In this document: positions 16,775 to 24,396 of the stretch, piece by piece
Numbering within the stretch: position 1 is the stretch's first letter
Layout of the letters: the number at the start of each line of letters is the position of its first letter
NCBI GenBank assembly: GCA_004297725.1
Contig: SCUS01000084.1
Location: forward strand, 1 to 64,000
Source: Myxococcaceae bacterium
GTDB taxonomy: Bacteria; Myxococcota_A; Polyangia; Polyangiales; Ga0077539
Reading direction: 5' to 3'
DNA length: 64,000 bases
The notes under the pieces: model-generated
The model's input: only the letters and a program-made list of their open reading frames with translations
The model's database searches: none
What the model was told of the DNA's origin: nothing
Made by a program: the position numbers and the translations under genes

Positions 16775-17941
16775 TCACCGCCGCACGCAGCCCGGGTGCC
16801 CGCTGAACACCAGCGCGTCGAGCACCCGCTCCGGCGCCACTCCCCGCAGCGGCGCCGACTCCAGGTCCACCACCGTGTCCGCGTCCCACGCCGTCTCCCG
16901 GCCTCGCACCGCCGCGTCCCAGCCGCAGGCCAGCGCGCCGTGGGCGCTGCCCTCCACCAGGAGCTGCTCGGCCAGCGTGCGCCCCTCCGCGCCCGCGAAG
17001 GTCACCCTGCGCCGCAGCCGCAGCCGCTCGTGCGTCTCGAGCGCGCGCATCTCCTCCACCGGGTCGGTCACCACGTGCGAGTCGATGCCCACGCAGAGCC
17101 GCACGCCCGCCTCTCGCAGCGCGGCGATGTCCGCGAGGCCGTCTCCCAGGTCGCGCTCGGTGGTGGGGCAGAGGCACGCGAAGGCCCTCGCCTCGCCCAG
17201 CAGCCTCGCCTCGTGGGGCTCCAGGTTGGTGGCGTGCACGGCCACGAAGCGCTCGTTGAGCACCCCCGCCTCGGAGAGCAGCTCCACCGGGCGGCGGCCG
17301 TGCTCGGCCAGGCACGACTCCACCTCGCCGATCACCTCCGCCACGTGCATGTGGAAGGGCAGCGCATACCTCGTCGCGTATTCGTCGAGCGGGCCGAGCC
17401 ACTCCCTCGGCACCGCCCGCACCGAGTGCGGCGCCACGCCGACCCTCACCCGCGCGTCGGCGCCCCAGCGTGAGCGCAGCGCGTCGAGGTCGCGCAGCAC
17501 GTCGTCGACGTCGCCGTCGCAGAAGCGCCGCTGGGCCCCCTCCGGCGGGCGCCCGTGCGACGAGCGGGCGTAGGCCACCCGGAGCAGCGTCACCCGCAGG
17601 CCCTCGGCGAGGGCGGCCTCGATCACCACGTCGGAGAGCAGCGTGCGCTGCGCGTACGCCCCGCCGCCCCGCGGGTGGTGCACGTAATGGAACTCCCCCA
17701 CGCACCGCACCCCCGAGCGGTAGAGCGCCCGGAAGGCGTCGCGCGACACCGCCGCGAGGGACTCCGGGGTGAGCGAGTCGGCCAGCGAGAACATCGCCTC
17801 TCGCCACGACCAGAAGGTGCCGGTCTCGCCCGGGGCGCGCTGGGTGTGGCCGCGCAGGCCGTACTGGAAGGCGTGGGAGTGGGCGCTCACCCAGCCGGGG
17901 AGCACGAGGGAGGTGCCGTCGATGGCGCGCAGCGGTCTCAC
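16775..17941 (-). CDS. hutF: N-formimidoylglutamate deiminase-like amidohydrolase
   Basis: 388 residues, amidohydrolase superfamily. Metal ligands are visible: His21 and His23 (HSHAFQ), His199 (HMHVAE), His236 (AVHATN) and Asp287 (GIDSHV). FWSWRE at 43-48 and FHYVHH at 84-89 are typical of HutF, which converts N-formimidoyl-L-glutamate to N-formyl-L-glutamate in one branch of histidine degradation. It starts at GTG 17941 and is 50-60 residues shorter at the N-terminus than usual, so most of the small beta-sandwich is missing. No in-frame upstream start was seen. No other hut gene lies nearby, so a related deaminase activity remains possible. Confidence 0.7.
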   Translation of the reverse strand: MRPLRAIDGTSLVLPGWVSAHSHAFQYGLRGHTQRAPGETGTFWSWREAMFSLADSLTPESLAAVSRDAFRALYRSGVRCVGEFHYVHHPRGGGAYAQRTLLSDVVIEAALAEGLRVTLLRVAYARSSHGRPPEGAQRRFCDGDVDDVLRDLDALRSRWGADARVRVGVAPHSVRAVPREWLGPLDEYATRYALPFHMHVAEVIGEVESCLAEHGRRPVELLSEAGVLNERFVAVHATNLEPHEARLLGEARAFACLCPTTERDLGDGLADIAALREAGVRLCVGIDSHVVTDPVEEMRALETHERLRLRRRVTFAGAEGRTLAEQLLVEGSAHGALACGWDAAVRGRETAWDADTVVDLESAPLRGVAPERVLDALVFSGHPGCVRR

Positions 17942-18049
17942 GCGGCGACGCTAGCACGGCCCGTTTTCCACGGAGCGAGCGCCTTCGCGGCGCCCCGACG
18001 AAGGGGCGAGCGAGGGGAGGTCAGCGATGGGAGGGGAGGAGAGGCGGAA

Positions 18050-18517
18050 TCAGGAGGCGGACCTGGCGTCGGCGACCACGTTCACCTTGAAGGTCGCGGA
18101 GACCTCCGGGGCGAGCTTGGCGGTGACGGCGTAGGTGCCGGTCGAGCGGATGTTGTCCACCGACAGCTTCTTGCGGTCGATGTCGTAGCCCTTGGCCTTG
18201 AGGGCCGCCTCGATGTCCTTGTGGGTCACCGAGCCGTAGAGCTTGCCTTCGCCGCCGACGGTGCGGGCGATGGTCAGCTCGAGCGTGCCGAGCTTCGTCG
18301 CGAGCGCCGCGGCGTCCGAGCGGATCTTCGCGGCCTTCTCGCCGGCGACCTTCTTGTTGTGCTCGAAGCGAGCGACGTTGCCCTCGCTCGCGGAGAGCGC
18401 GAAGCCCTCCGGGAGGAGGTAGTTGCGCGCGTAGCCGGAGGCCACCTTCACGACCTCGCCGCCCTTGCCGAGCTTGGCGACGTCGCGCTGCAGAATCACA
18501 TGAACAGTCTTGCTCAC
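18050..18517 (-). CDS. rplI: 50S ribosomal protein L9
   Basis: 155 residues. The N-terminal domain has the standard HVILQRDVAKLGKGGEVV and KVASGYARNYLLPEGFA signatures, followed by the long connecting helix and a C-terminal domain (GKLYGSVTHKDIEAALKAKG). L9 binds the L1-stalk region of 23S rRNA and supports reading-frame fidelity. Start codon is GTG at 18517, with GAGAGG upstream. It is the last gene of the rpsF-rpsR-rplI operon, 10 bp after rpsR. A short tail (ADARSAS) extends beyond the usual end. Confidence 0.97.
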   Translation of the reverse strand: MSKTVHVILQRDVAKLGKGGEVVKVASGYARNYLLPEGFALSASEGNVARFEHNKKVAGEKAAKIRSDAAALATKLGTLELTIARTVGGEGKLYGSVTHKDIEAALKAKGYDIDRKKLSVDNIRSTGTYAVTAKLAPEVSATFKVNVVADARSAS

Positions 18518-18527
18518 GGTAGACCTC

Positions 18528-18851
18528 TCACTTACCCGACGTCGTAAACGGCAGCAGGGCGATCATGCGGCCGCGCTTGATCGCGCCGATGAGCATCCGC
18601 TGGTGAAGCGCGCACGTCCCGGAGATGCGGCGCGGGACGACCTTGCCGCGGTCGCTGAGGAAGTAACGCAGGAGCCCGGCGTCCTTGTAGTCGATGCCCT
18701 CGACCTTCTCGACGCAGAACTTGCAGACGCGCTTGCGCCCGCCGCGACGACGGGCCGCGATGTTCTCGGCCGCGATCTCGGCCGCGCCGCCCTCGCTGTA
18801 GCCGCCGCGATCGTCGAAGGGATCCATCCCACCACCTGAAAAGCGTGCCAT
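18528..18851 (-). CDS. rpsR: 30S ribosomal protein S18
   Basis: 107 residues. The conserved core runs [32 protein letters not shown] and [15 protein letters not shown]. The CxxC pair plus a later Cys and His look like the zinc-binding form of S18. The first 35 residues are a Gly/Glu-rich extension not needed for the fold. S18 pairs with S6 on the platform of the 30S subunit. The gene is 14 bp downstream of rpsF, with AAAGGAAC ahead of its ATG. Confidence 0.97.
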   Translation of the reverse strand: MARFSGGGMDPFDDRGGYSEGGAAEIAAENIAARRRGGRKRVCKFCVEKVEGIDYKDAGLLRYFLSDRGKVVPRRISGTCALHQRMLIGAIKRGRMIALLPFTTSGK

Positions 18852-18865
18852 GGTCGTTGTTCCTT

Positions 18866-19438
18866 TCAGGCCTCGGCCGCGGGGGGAGCCCCGGCGCCGT
18901 CATCGGAGTCCTTGGGTGCCTCGGCCGCCGCGGGGGCAGCCTGCTCGCGGTCACGATCGCGGTCGCGATCGCGGTCACGGTCGCGGTCGCGGTCGCGGCG
19001 GGGCTCGTCGGCCAGGCCGAGCTGGGCCTCGTAGCTCTCGTCGCGCTCGTCGTCCTCGGCGGACAGCTCGATGCGACGGACCTTGACCTCCTCGGGGTCG
19101 ACGGTGACCGACGAGACGTCGACGTCCTTGGCCAGCACCACGGTCATGTGGCGGATGACGGTGTCGAGCATGCGGAGGTTACGCTCGAGCTCCGCCACTG
19201 TGCCCTTGGCGCCGAGGTAGCGGAGGTAGACGTAGACGCCCTTGCGCTGCTTCGCGATCGGGTAGGCGAGGCGACGCTTGCCCCAGCTCTCGATCTTGGT
19301 GAGCTTCGCGCCGGTGCTCTCGAGGGACGAGATCGCGCGGGAGATGACCTTCTCCGACGCCTCGCCATCGATGTCCGGGCGAAGGATGAACACGGTCTCG
19401 TAATCCGAGGCCCGCGTGCTCCGTGCTTCCGTTGCCAT
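18866..19438 (-). CDS. rpsF: 30S ribosomal protein S6 with a long Arg-Asp-repeat tail
   Basis: 190 residues against about 100-135 in most bacteria. The S6 fold occupies about 12-108 ([44 protein letters not shown]-like strand). A C-terminal extension follows: an acidic part ([11 protein letters not shown]), nine consecutive Arg-Asp pairs at about 150-167, then an Ala/Pro/Asp end. The repeat is a hexanucleotide-type run at about 18950-19003. The start chosen is the ATG at 19438, behind AGGAGG at 19450-19455. First gene of the rpsF-rpsR-rplI operon, preceded by a likely autoregulatory hairpin. Confidence 0.95.
   Translation of the reverse strand: MATEARSTRASDYETVFILRPDIDGEASEKVISRAISSLESTGAKLTKIESWGKRRLAYPIAKQRKGVYVYLRYLGAKGTVAELERNLRMLDTVIRHMTVVLAKDVDVSSVTVDPEEVKVRRIELSAEDDERDESYEAQLGLADEPRRDRDRDRDRDRDRDRDREQAAPAAAEAPKDSDDGAGAPPAAEA
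18950..19003 (-). repeat. Arg-Asp-coding hexamer-like tandem repeat in rpsF
   Basis: CGxGAC-type six-base units (CGCGAC, CGTGAC, CGATCGCGAC variants on the minus strand) repeat about nine times and encode alternating Arg and Asp. Such arrays can change length by slippage in whole codons pairs without breaking the frame. Confidence 0.75.
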
Positions 19439-19449
19439 AGATGTGTTGT

Positions 19450-19455
19450 CCTCCT
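19450..19455 (-). promoter_or_regulatory. Strong Shine-Dalgarno of rpsF
   Basis: AGGAGG on the minus strand, 11 bases before the ATG at 19438. It fixes the S6 start at [16 protein letters not shown] rather than at upstream in-frame codons. Confidence 0.7.
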
Positions 19456-19496
19456 GGACCTTCACGTTGGCCCCCGCGTCTTGCGCGGGAGCGAGG

Positions 19497-19527
19497 ACCG
19501 ACCGGACGTTCAACAGCGAACGTCGGT
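19497..19527 (-). promoter_or_regulatory. Putative S6:S18 leader RNA motif (r-protein autoregulation)
   Basis: On the minus strand the leader reads ACCGAC, GTTC, loop GCTGTT, GAAC, bulge GTCCG, GTCGGT. ACCGAC pairs with GTCGGT and GTTC with GAAC, leaving a five-base 3' bulge that contains CCG. A hairpin with a protruding CCG in a 3'-side bulge is the published hallmark of the S6:S18 leader, which mimics the 16S rRNA site and lets the S6-S18 complex repress its own operon. It lies 58 bases before the rpsF start, on the correct strand. Pairing was checked by hand; binding is inferred. Confidence 0.7.
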
Positions 19528-19644
19528 ACGGGGGCGCGGTGACTATCACGCCCTCGCTCCCGAAGGAAGGCCCTCCCCCGGGAAGTCTTCCCGCACCGAT
19601 GCCATCTTGACCCCGGCGGCGCAGCGCGCGAAGTGTGCGCCGCC

Positions 19645-20307
19645 ATGACCAAAGCCCTCGATGACAAGCTGACCACCGTGTTCGCCGCCGACCGCGCCCT
19701 GCGCGCCGCGGAGATGGAATTCCTCGACGGCAGCGGCCCGGCGCACCTCGCCGCCATCGGCCGCGCCATCGACCACGCGCTCACCCTCGACGACGACGAG
19801 GACTCCGCCATCCGCCTGATGCGCGCGGCCGACCTGCTGGGCGAGTTCACCGGCCCCGAGGTCCCGGTGCTGCTGCTCCGGCTGCTCGACCACGACGAGC
19901 CCGCGGTGCGCGACGCCGCCGGCACCACCCTGCTCGACCTCGGGTACTCCCGCTACGCCGAGGTGGCCCGCGCCATCGAGAAGCTCATCGACGACGGCAA
20001 GGCCCTCACGGCCCTCAAGGAGGTGCCCTTCGTGCTGGCCGAGATCGGCGAGCCGGGCGGCGTGAAGCTCTGCCTGCGGCTCATCAAGCACGCCGACGCG
20101 GGCGTCACGGCGGCCGCCGTCGAGGCCCTCGCCATGCTGGGCGACCCGTCGGTCATCAAGGACCTCGAGAAGCTCCGCAGCGACAAGCGCGTGGTCGACG
20201 TCGACGCCGGCGACGACGAGGGAGCTCCCTCCGAGGGCGGCGGCGGCCCGACCGTGGGCGACCTCGTCAACGAGGCGCTCGAGCACCTCCGCTCGCTCAA
20301 GGGCTGA
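19645..20307 (+). CDS. HEAT-repeat-like protein
   Basis: 220 residues, soluble and acidic, built of short helical pairs (EVPVLLLRLLDHDEPAVRDA, AAGTTLLDLGYSRYAEVARA, GGVKLCLRLIKHADAGVTAA, AVEALAMLGDPSVIKDLEKL) in the style of HEAT/PBS-lyase-type scaffolds. No catalytic residues are evident; a protein-binding role is likely. The ATG at 19645 is preferred over one four codons upstream. The gene is divergent from the rpsF operon with a 206-bp gap, and a long palindrome follows its stop. Confidence 0.7.
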   Translation: MTKALDDKLTTVFAADRALRAAEMEFLDGSGPAHLAAIGRAIDHALTLDDDEDSAIRLMRAADLLGEFTGPEVPVLLLRLLDHDEPAVRDAAGTTLLDLGYSRYAEVARAIEKLIDDGKALTALKEVPFVLAEIGEPGGVKLCLRLIKHADAGVTAAAVEALAMLGDPSVIKDLEKLRSDKRVVDVDAGDDEGAPSEGGGGPTVGDLVNEALEHLRSLKG

Positions 20308-20316
20308 TGACTCAAC

Positions 20317-20471
20317 CGGCCCCCTCTCTGCGCTGCCGCGCGCCCTCACCCCCGCGGGGCGGGGGCAAGGGCTCAGGGGTGCTGACAGGTTCGCGCTTGC
20401 GTTGCCAGCGTCGGAGCCCTTGCCCCCGCCCCGCGGGGGTGAGGGCGCGCGGCAGCGCAGAGAGGGGGCCG
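20317..20471. repeat. Long intergenic palindrome 1 (58-bp arms)
   Basis: The arm at 20317-20374 is repeated as its reverse complement at 20414-20471 with no mismatch seen, around a 39-base loop. Each arm holds GCGCTGCCGCGCGCCCT followed by CACCCCCGCGGGGCGGGG. The element sits between two plus-strand genes. It shares the core CGCTGCCGCGCGCCCT with palindrome 2. The stem is far longer than a terminator needs, and no T-run follows. Confidence 0.9.
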
Positions 20472-20506
20472 ACGGCGCCTCGCGCTCCAGACCTCCCCAC
20501 CTTCCA

Positions 20507-21346
20507 ATGACCATCAACCCCCACGACGCGGCCATCGAGCAGGCCCTGGCCTACGACGCCGCGTTCGTCCCCCGCTTCGCCCAGCGCTTCGGCGAGCGGC
20601 TGCTGCTCGCCCTCGACCTCCCTCCCCGCGCCAACGTGCTCGACCTCGTGTGCCGCACCGGATACCCCGCGGTGCAGGTGCTCGACCGGGTGCGCGACGG
20701 CCGGGTCATCGCCCTCGACCAGGACGGCCGCTTCCTCGAGCTCGCCCGAGCCCGCGCCGGCACCGACCTCGGCCGACGGATCTTCTTCAAGCAGGGCTCG
20801 CCCACCTCGCTGGGCTTCTCCGACGAGATCTTCACCAACGTCATCGGCAACCTCATCGACCGGGTGACCACCGACCGCGGCGCGGTGCTCGCCGAGAGCG
20901 CCCGGGTGCTGCGCCCCGGAGGGCAGCTCGCCCTCACGCTCCCGCTGCGAGGGAGCTTCCTGGAGGTCATCGACCTGCTGCGGGAGATCGCCCTGCGCCA
21001 CGACCTGGGGCGCCTCGCCGAGCGCGTGGAGCAGTACGTCCAGACCATGCCCACGGTGGAGTCGCTGCGGGTGGAGTTCGAGGCCCACGGCTTCGAGCGG
21101 GTGTCCGTCGACGCCTGGGAGTTCTCTCTCGACTACGCCTCCTCGGGCGACCTGCTGGGCGACCCCCTGGTGCAGGCCGCGGCGCTCTCCGAGTGGCGCG
21201 CCTGCGCCGAGGCGACGGAGCACGCCGACGAGGTGATGGCCGAGCTACGGCGGTGCATCGACACCTATTTCGAGGGCCGGCGCTTCATGCTGAGCGTGGT
21301 GGGCGGCTGCGTCGTCGGGCAGCGCGGCGACGAGCGCGTCGAGTAG
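20507..21346 (+). CDS. Class I SAM-dependent methyltransferase
   Basis: 279 residues. The Rossmann methyltransferase order is visible: VLDLVCRTGYPAVQVL (motif I, with Cys-Arg where Gly is usual), VIALDQDGRFLELAR (acidic residue for the ribose), a motif IV-like NVIGNLIDRV, and LRPGGQLALTLPL (post-motif). A helical C-terminal part follows. The substrate is unknown. The degenerate motif I leaves it uncertain whether S-adenosylmethionine is bound normally. It follows palindrome 1 by 35 bp. Confidence 0.7.
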   Translation: MTINPHDAAIEQALAYDAAFVPRFAQRFGERLLLALDLPPRANVLDLVCRTGYPAVQVLDRVRDGRVIALDQDGRFLELARARAGTDLGRRIFFKQGSPTSLGFSDEIFTNVIGNLIDRVTTDRGAVLAESARVLRPGGQLALTLPLRGSFLEVIDLLREIALRHDLGRLAERVEQYVQTMPTVESLRVEFEAHGFERVSVDAWEFSLDYASSGDLLGDPLVQAAALSEWRACAEATEHADEVMAELRRCIDTYFEGRRFMLSVVGGCVVGQRGDERVE

Positions 21347-21414
21347 GCTTTTTCGCATGTGCATCGCGTACTACGCGGCCCATAGTGGGATTGTCAGAAG
21401 GGCGGGACTGACCT

Positions 21415-22122
21415 ATGAGCGCACCCGTGCAGACCACCGTTGAAGAGACGCCCGTGATCGATGGGAGCCCGCTCGCCGGGCCGTACATCGGTGACATCAA
21501 CGCGACGCACCGCTTCGTCCATCCGAGGATGTTCCGGAGCGACTTCGTGGAGTTCTTCTCCAAGGTCCACCCCGCGGTGCCGGGCTTCGTGTTCGCGCCG
21601 GTGATCGCGTACTTCGTCTGGCGCAGCGCCGCCCTCGCGGGCGCCCCGCGCATGGTCGGCACCCTCCTCGGCGGCTTCCTCTTCTGGACCCTGATGGAGT
21701 ACGTGCTCCATCGATTCTATTTCCACCTCGCGCCCACCACCAACCTGCGCAAGTGGCTCTACTTCTACTCCCACGGCATCCACCATCAGTACCCCGATGA
21801 CTACTATCGGCTGCTGATGCCGCCGGTCCTGAGCGTCGGCGCGGCCTCCCTCTTCTACGGCCTCTTCGCGCTGCTGCTCCCCGCGACGGTGGTGCCGGGA
21901 ATCTTCGCGGGCCTGCTGCTGGGCTACCTCTATTACGACTACGTGCACTTCGCGACGCACCACGTGAAGCCCCCGCGCGCCGCGTGGCTGAGCCCCATCG
22001 CCAACCTGATGAAGGAGCAGCGCCGCCGCCACATGAAGCACCACTTCCAGGACCACACCAAGGGCTTCGGCGTCTCCATGCCCTTGTGGGACCGGGTGTT
22101 CGGCACGCTCGAAGATCGCTGA
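21415..22122 (+). CDS. Fatty acid hydroxylase / sterol desaturase family membrane protein
   Basis: 235 residues with four hydrophobic segments. The full set of histidine motifs for a membrane di-iron centre is present: HRFYFH at about 99-104, HGIHH at about 119-123, HFATHH at about 181-186 and HMKHH at about 209-213. Spacing resembles the 2-hydroxylases that act on fatty acyl chains of sphingolipids or related lipids. Sphingolipids occur in some myxobacteria, so a lipid 2-hydroxylase is plausible. The gene lies 46 bp upstream of frmA and may share its transcript. Confidence 0.8.
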   Translation: MSAPVQTTVEETPVIDGSPLAGPYIGDINATHRFVHPRMFRSDFVEFFSKVHPAVPGFVFAPVIAYFVWRSAALAGAPRMVGTLLGGFLFWTLMEYVLHRFYFHLAPTTNLRKWLYFYSHGIHHQYPDDYYRLLMPPVLSVGAASLFYGLFALLLPATVVPGIFAGLLLGYLYYDYVHFATHHVKPPRAAWLSPIANLMKEQRRRHMKHHFQDHTKGFGVSMPLWDRVFGTLEDR

Positions 22123-22160
22123 CCCGAGCGCCTTGGGTCGCCCCCCCGCTCTCATGTAGA

Positions 22161-22168
22161 GAGGAGGG
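22161..22168 (+). promoter_or_regulatory. Unusually close purine-rich ribosome site before frmA
   Basis: GAGGAGGG abuts the ATG at 22169, leaving about two bases from the GGAG core, shorter than the usual five to nine. The family-conserved N-terminus (MKTRAAVAYGPGQPL) nevertheless supports this ATG. Confidence 0.4.
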
Positions 22169-23278
22169 ATGAAGACCCGCGCAGCAGTGGCCTACGGGCC
22201 CGGTCAGCCCCTGGTGATCGAACAGGTCGAGCTCGAAGGCCCCCGCGCCGGAGAGGTGCTCGTCGAGATGAAGGCCACGGGGGTGTGCCACACCGACGAG
22301 TTCACCCGCTCCGGGGCCGACCCGGAGGGCTTGTTCCCGGTGATCCTCGGGCACGAGGGCGCCGGCGTGGTGCTGGAGGTCGGGGCGGGGGTCACCTCGC
22401 TCAAGCCCGGCGACCACGTGATCCCGCTCTACACCCCCGAGTGCCGGGGCTGTAAGTCGTGCCTGAGCCGCAAGACCAACCTCTGCACCGCCATCCGCGC
22501 CACGCAGGGCAAGGGGCTCATGCCCGACGGCACCAGCCGCTTCCGCATCGGCGACACCCCGATCCATCACTACATGGGCTGCTCGACCTTCGCGCAGCAC
22601 TCGGTGCTCCCGGAGATCGCCCTCGCCAAGGTTCGCCCCGACGCGCCCTTCGACAAGATCTGCTACATCGGCTGCGGGGTGACCACGGGCATCGGCGCGG
22701 TGATCTACACCGCGAAGGTCGAGCCCGGCGCCAACGTGGTGGTCTTCGGCCTCGGGGGCATCGGGCTCAACGTGATCCAGGGCGCTCGCATGGCGGGCGC
22801 CGACAAGATCATCGGGGTGGACATCAACCCCGCGCGAGAGCACATGGCGCGGCGCTTCGGGCTCACGCACTTCGTCAACCCGACGGAGGTCGAGGGCGAC
22901 CTCGTGGCCTACCTGGTGGAGCTCACCGGCGGCGGCGCGGACTACAGCTTCGAGTGCGTGGGCAGCACGAAGCTGATGCGCCAGGCGCTGGAGTGCTGCC
23001 ACCGAGGCTGGGGCGAGAGCATCATCATCGGCGTGGCGGGGGCGGGGCAGGAGATCTCCACGCGGCCCTTCCAGCTGGTGACCGGGCGCGTCTGGAGGGG
23101 CTCGGCCTTCGGAGGGGCGCGAGGCCGCACCGACGTGCCGCGCATCGTCGACTGGTACATGGAGCACAAGATCGAGATCGACCCGCTCATCACGCACAAG
23201 CTCCCGCTGGAGCGCATCAACGAGGCCTTCGAGCTGATGCACTCGGGCGAGTCGATTCGCACCGTGGTGGAGTTCTGA
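22169..23278 (+). CDS. frmA: S-(hydroxymethyl)glutathione dehydrogenase / class III alcohol dehydrogenase
   Basis: 369 residues, cytosolic zinc enzyme. Catalytic zinc ligands Cys40 (GVCHTDE), His62-Glu63 (LGHEGAG) and Cys169-region (CYIGCGVTTGIG); structural zinc Cys92, Cys95, Cys98 and Cys106. The NAD site is VFGLGGIGLNVIQGA at about 191-205, and VDINPARE supplies the acidic NAD-selective residue. It oxidises S-(hydroxymethyl)glutathione, formed from formaldehyde and glutathione, to S-formylglutathione. The next gene, overlapping by one base, is the matching hydrolase, which confirms the pathway. No frmR-like repressor gene is visible. Confidence 0.93.
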   Translation: MKTRAAVAYGPGQPLVIEQVELEGPRAGEVLVEMKATGVCHTDEFTRSGADPEGLFPVILGHEGAGVVLEVGAGVTSLKPGDHVIPLYTPECRGCKSCLSRKTNLCTAIRATQGKGLMPDGTSRFRIGDTPIHHYMGCSTFAQHSVLPEIALAKVRPDAPFDKICYIGCGVTTGIGAVIYTAKVEPGANVVVFGLGGIGLNVIQGARMAGADKIIGVDINPAREHMARRFGLTHFVNPTEVEGDLVAYLVELTGGGADYSFECVGSTKLMRQALECCHRGWGESIIIGVAGAGQEISTRPFQLVTGRVWRGSAFGGARGRTDVPRIVDWYMEHKIEIDPLITHKLPLERINEAFELMHSGESIRTVVEF

Positions 23279-24132
23279 TGAGCGCCGGGTACACCGTTCG
23301 GGGCGAGCACCGCTGCTACGGCGGCGTGCAGGGCTTCTACGAGCACCCGAGCGCCTCGGTGGGAGGAACGATGCGCTTCGCGGTGTACCTGCCGCCCGCG
23401 GCGCTGAAGGGCGAGCGCGTCCCGGCGGTGTACTTCCTCGCGGGGCTCACCTGCACCGAGGAGACCTTCGCGGCCAAGGCGGGGGCGCAGCGCGTGGCGG
23501 CGGAGCTGGGCCTCGCGCTGGTGACCTGCGACACGAGCCCGAGGCACGCGCGGCACCCGGGCGACGACGCCTCGTGGGACTTCGGGCAGGGCGCCGGGTT
23601 CTACGTCGACGCGACGGAGGCCCCGTGGTCGGGGTCGTACCGGATGTACAGCTACGTGACGCGCGACCTGCGCGCCGTGGTGGGCGACGGCTTCCCCATC
23701 GACCCGGAGCGGCGCGGCGTGATGGGGCACTCCATGGGAGGCCACGGCGCGCTGGTGATGGCGCTGCGGGAGGCGGGCGCGTGGCAGAGCGTGTCGGCGC
23801 TGGCGCCCATCGTGGGGCCGAGCGCGGTCCCGTGGGGCGAGAAGGCCTTCACGGGCTACCTCGGGAGCAACCGGGAGGCGTGGCGCTCCTACGACGCCGT
23901 CGAGCTGGTGAAGCGGGCGTCGGTCTTCCCTGGTGAGGTGCTCATCGACCAGGGGACGACGGACAGGTTCCTGGAGGTGCAGCTTCAGCCCGAGCGCTTC
24001 GCGGAGGCCTGCGCGGCGGCCGGGCAGCGGCTGTCACTGCGGATGCGCGACGGCTACGACCACAGCTACTACTTCATCGAGACCTTCATCGAGGAGCACC
24101 TGAGGCACCACGCGAAGGCGCTGCTGGGCTGA
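23278..24132 (+). CDS. fghA: S-formylglutathione hydrolase
   Basis: 284 residues, alpha/beta hydrolase of the esterase D family. The nucleophile elbow is GHSMGGHG (Ser152), the acid is likely the Asp of DQGTTDRFL, and the base is the His of RDGYDHSYYF. Phrases such as FLAGLTCTEETFAAKAGAQR and TSPRHARHPGDD are characteristic of the family. It releases formate and glutathione, completing formaldehyde detoxification begun by the adjacent dehydrogenase. TGATG junction: its ATG overlaps the stop of frmA, so the pair is coupled. Confidence 0.93.
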   Translation: MSAGYTVRGEHRCYGGVQGFYEHPSASVGGTMRFAVYLPPAALKGERVPAVYFLAGLTCTEETFAAKAGAQRVAAELGLALVTCDTSPRHARHPGDDASWDFGQGAGFYVDATEAPWSGSYRMYSYVTRDLRAVVGDGFPIDPERRGVMGHSMGGHGALVMALREAGAWQSVSALAPIVGPSAVPWGEKAFTGYLGSNREAWRSYDAVELVKRASVFPGEVLIDQGTTDRFLEVQLQPERFAEACAAAGQRLSLRMRDGYDHSYYFIETFIEEHLRHHAKALLG

Positions 24133-24162
24133 GCGAGGCGGGCGCTCGCGCTCGCGGGCGCG

Positions 24163-24338
24163 GGCCCCCATCCCCGCTGCCGCGCGCCCTGCCCCCGCCT
24201 CGGGGGCAGGGCTACGACGACTGCCGCATCGGGGTCGTACTGGAAGGCGTCTCGCTTCCAATTCAATGATCAGTCTTCGGTACGCCAAGCCCTGCCCCCG
24301 AGGCGGGGGCAGGGCGCGCGGCAGCGGGGATGGGGGCC
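24163..24338. repeat. Long intergenic palindrome 2 (51-bp arms)
   Basis: The arm at 24163-24213 is repeated as its reverse complement at 24288-24338 around a 74-base loop. Each arm has an inner hairpin (CCCTGCCCCCG...CGGGGGCAGGG), and the loop holds GGAAGGCG...CGCTTCC. It lies between convergent genes, so it could end transcription from both sides. It shares the core CGCTGCCGCGCGCCCT with palindrome 1, which marks the two as one repeat family. Confidence 0.9.
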
Positions 24339-24396
24339 TGAGCTTCGAGGCTTCACCCAGGATTTCAAGCGCGCTCGAAGGGCCCTCGAAGCCCCC

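Noticed and set aside
20317-24338. Palindromes as plain Rho-independent terminators
   Set aside because: The arms are over 50 bp and lack a T-run; one lies between co-directional genes. Termination may be a side effect only.
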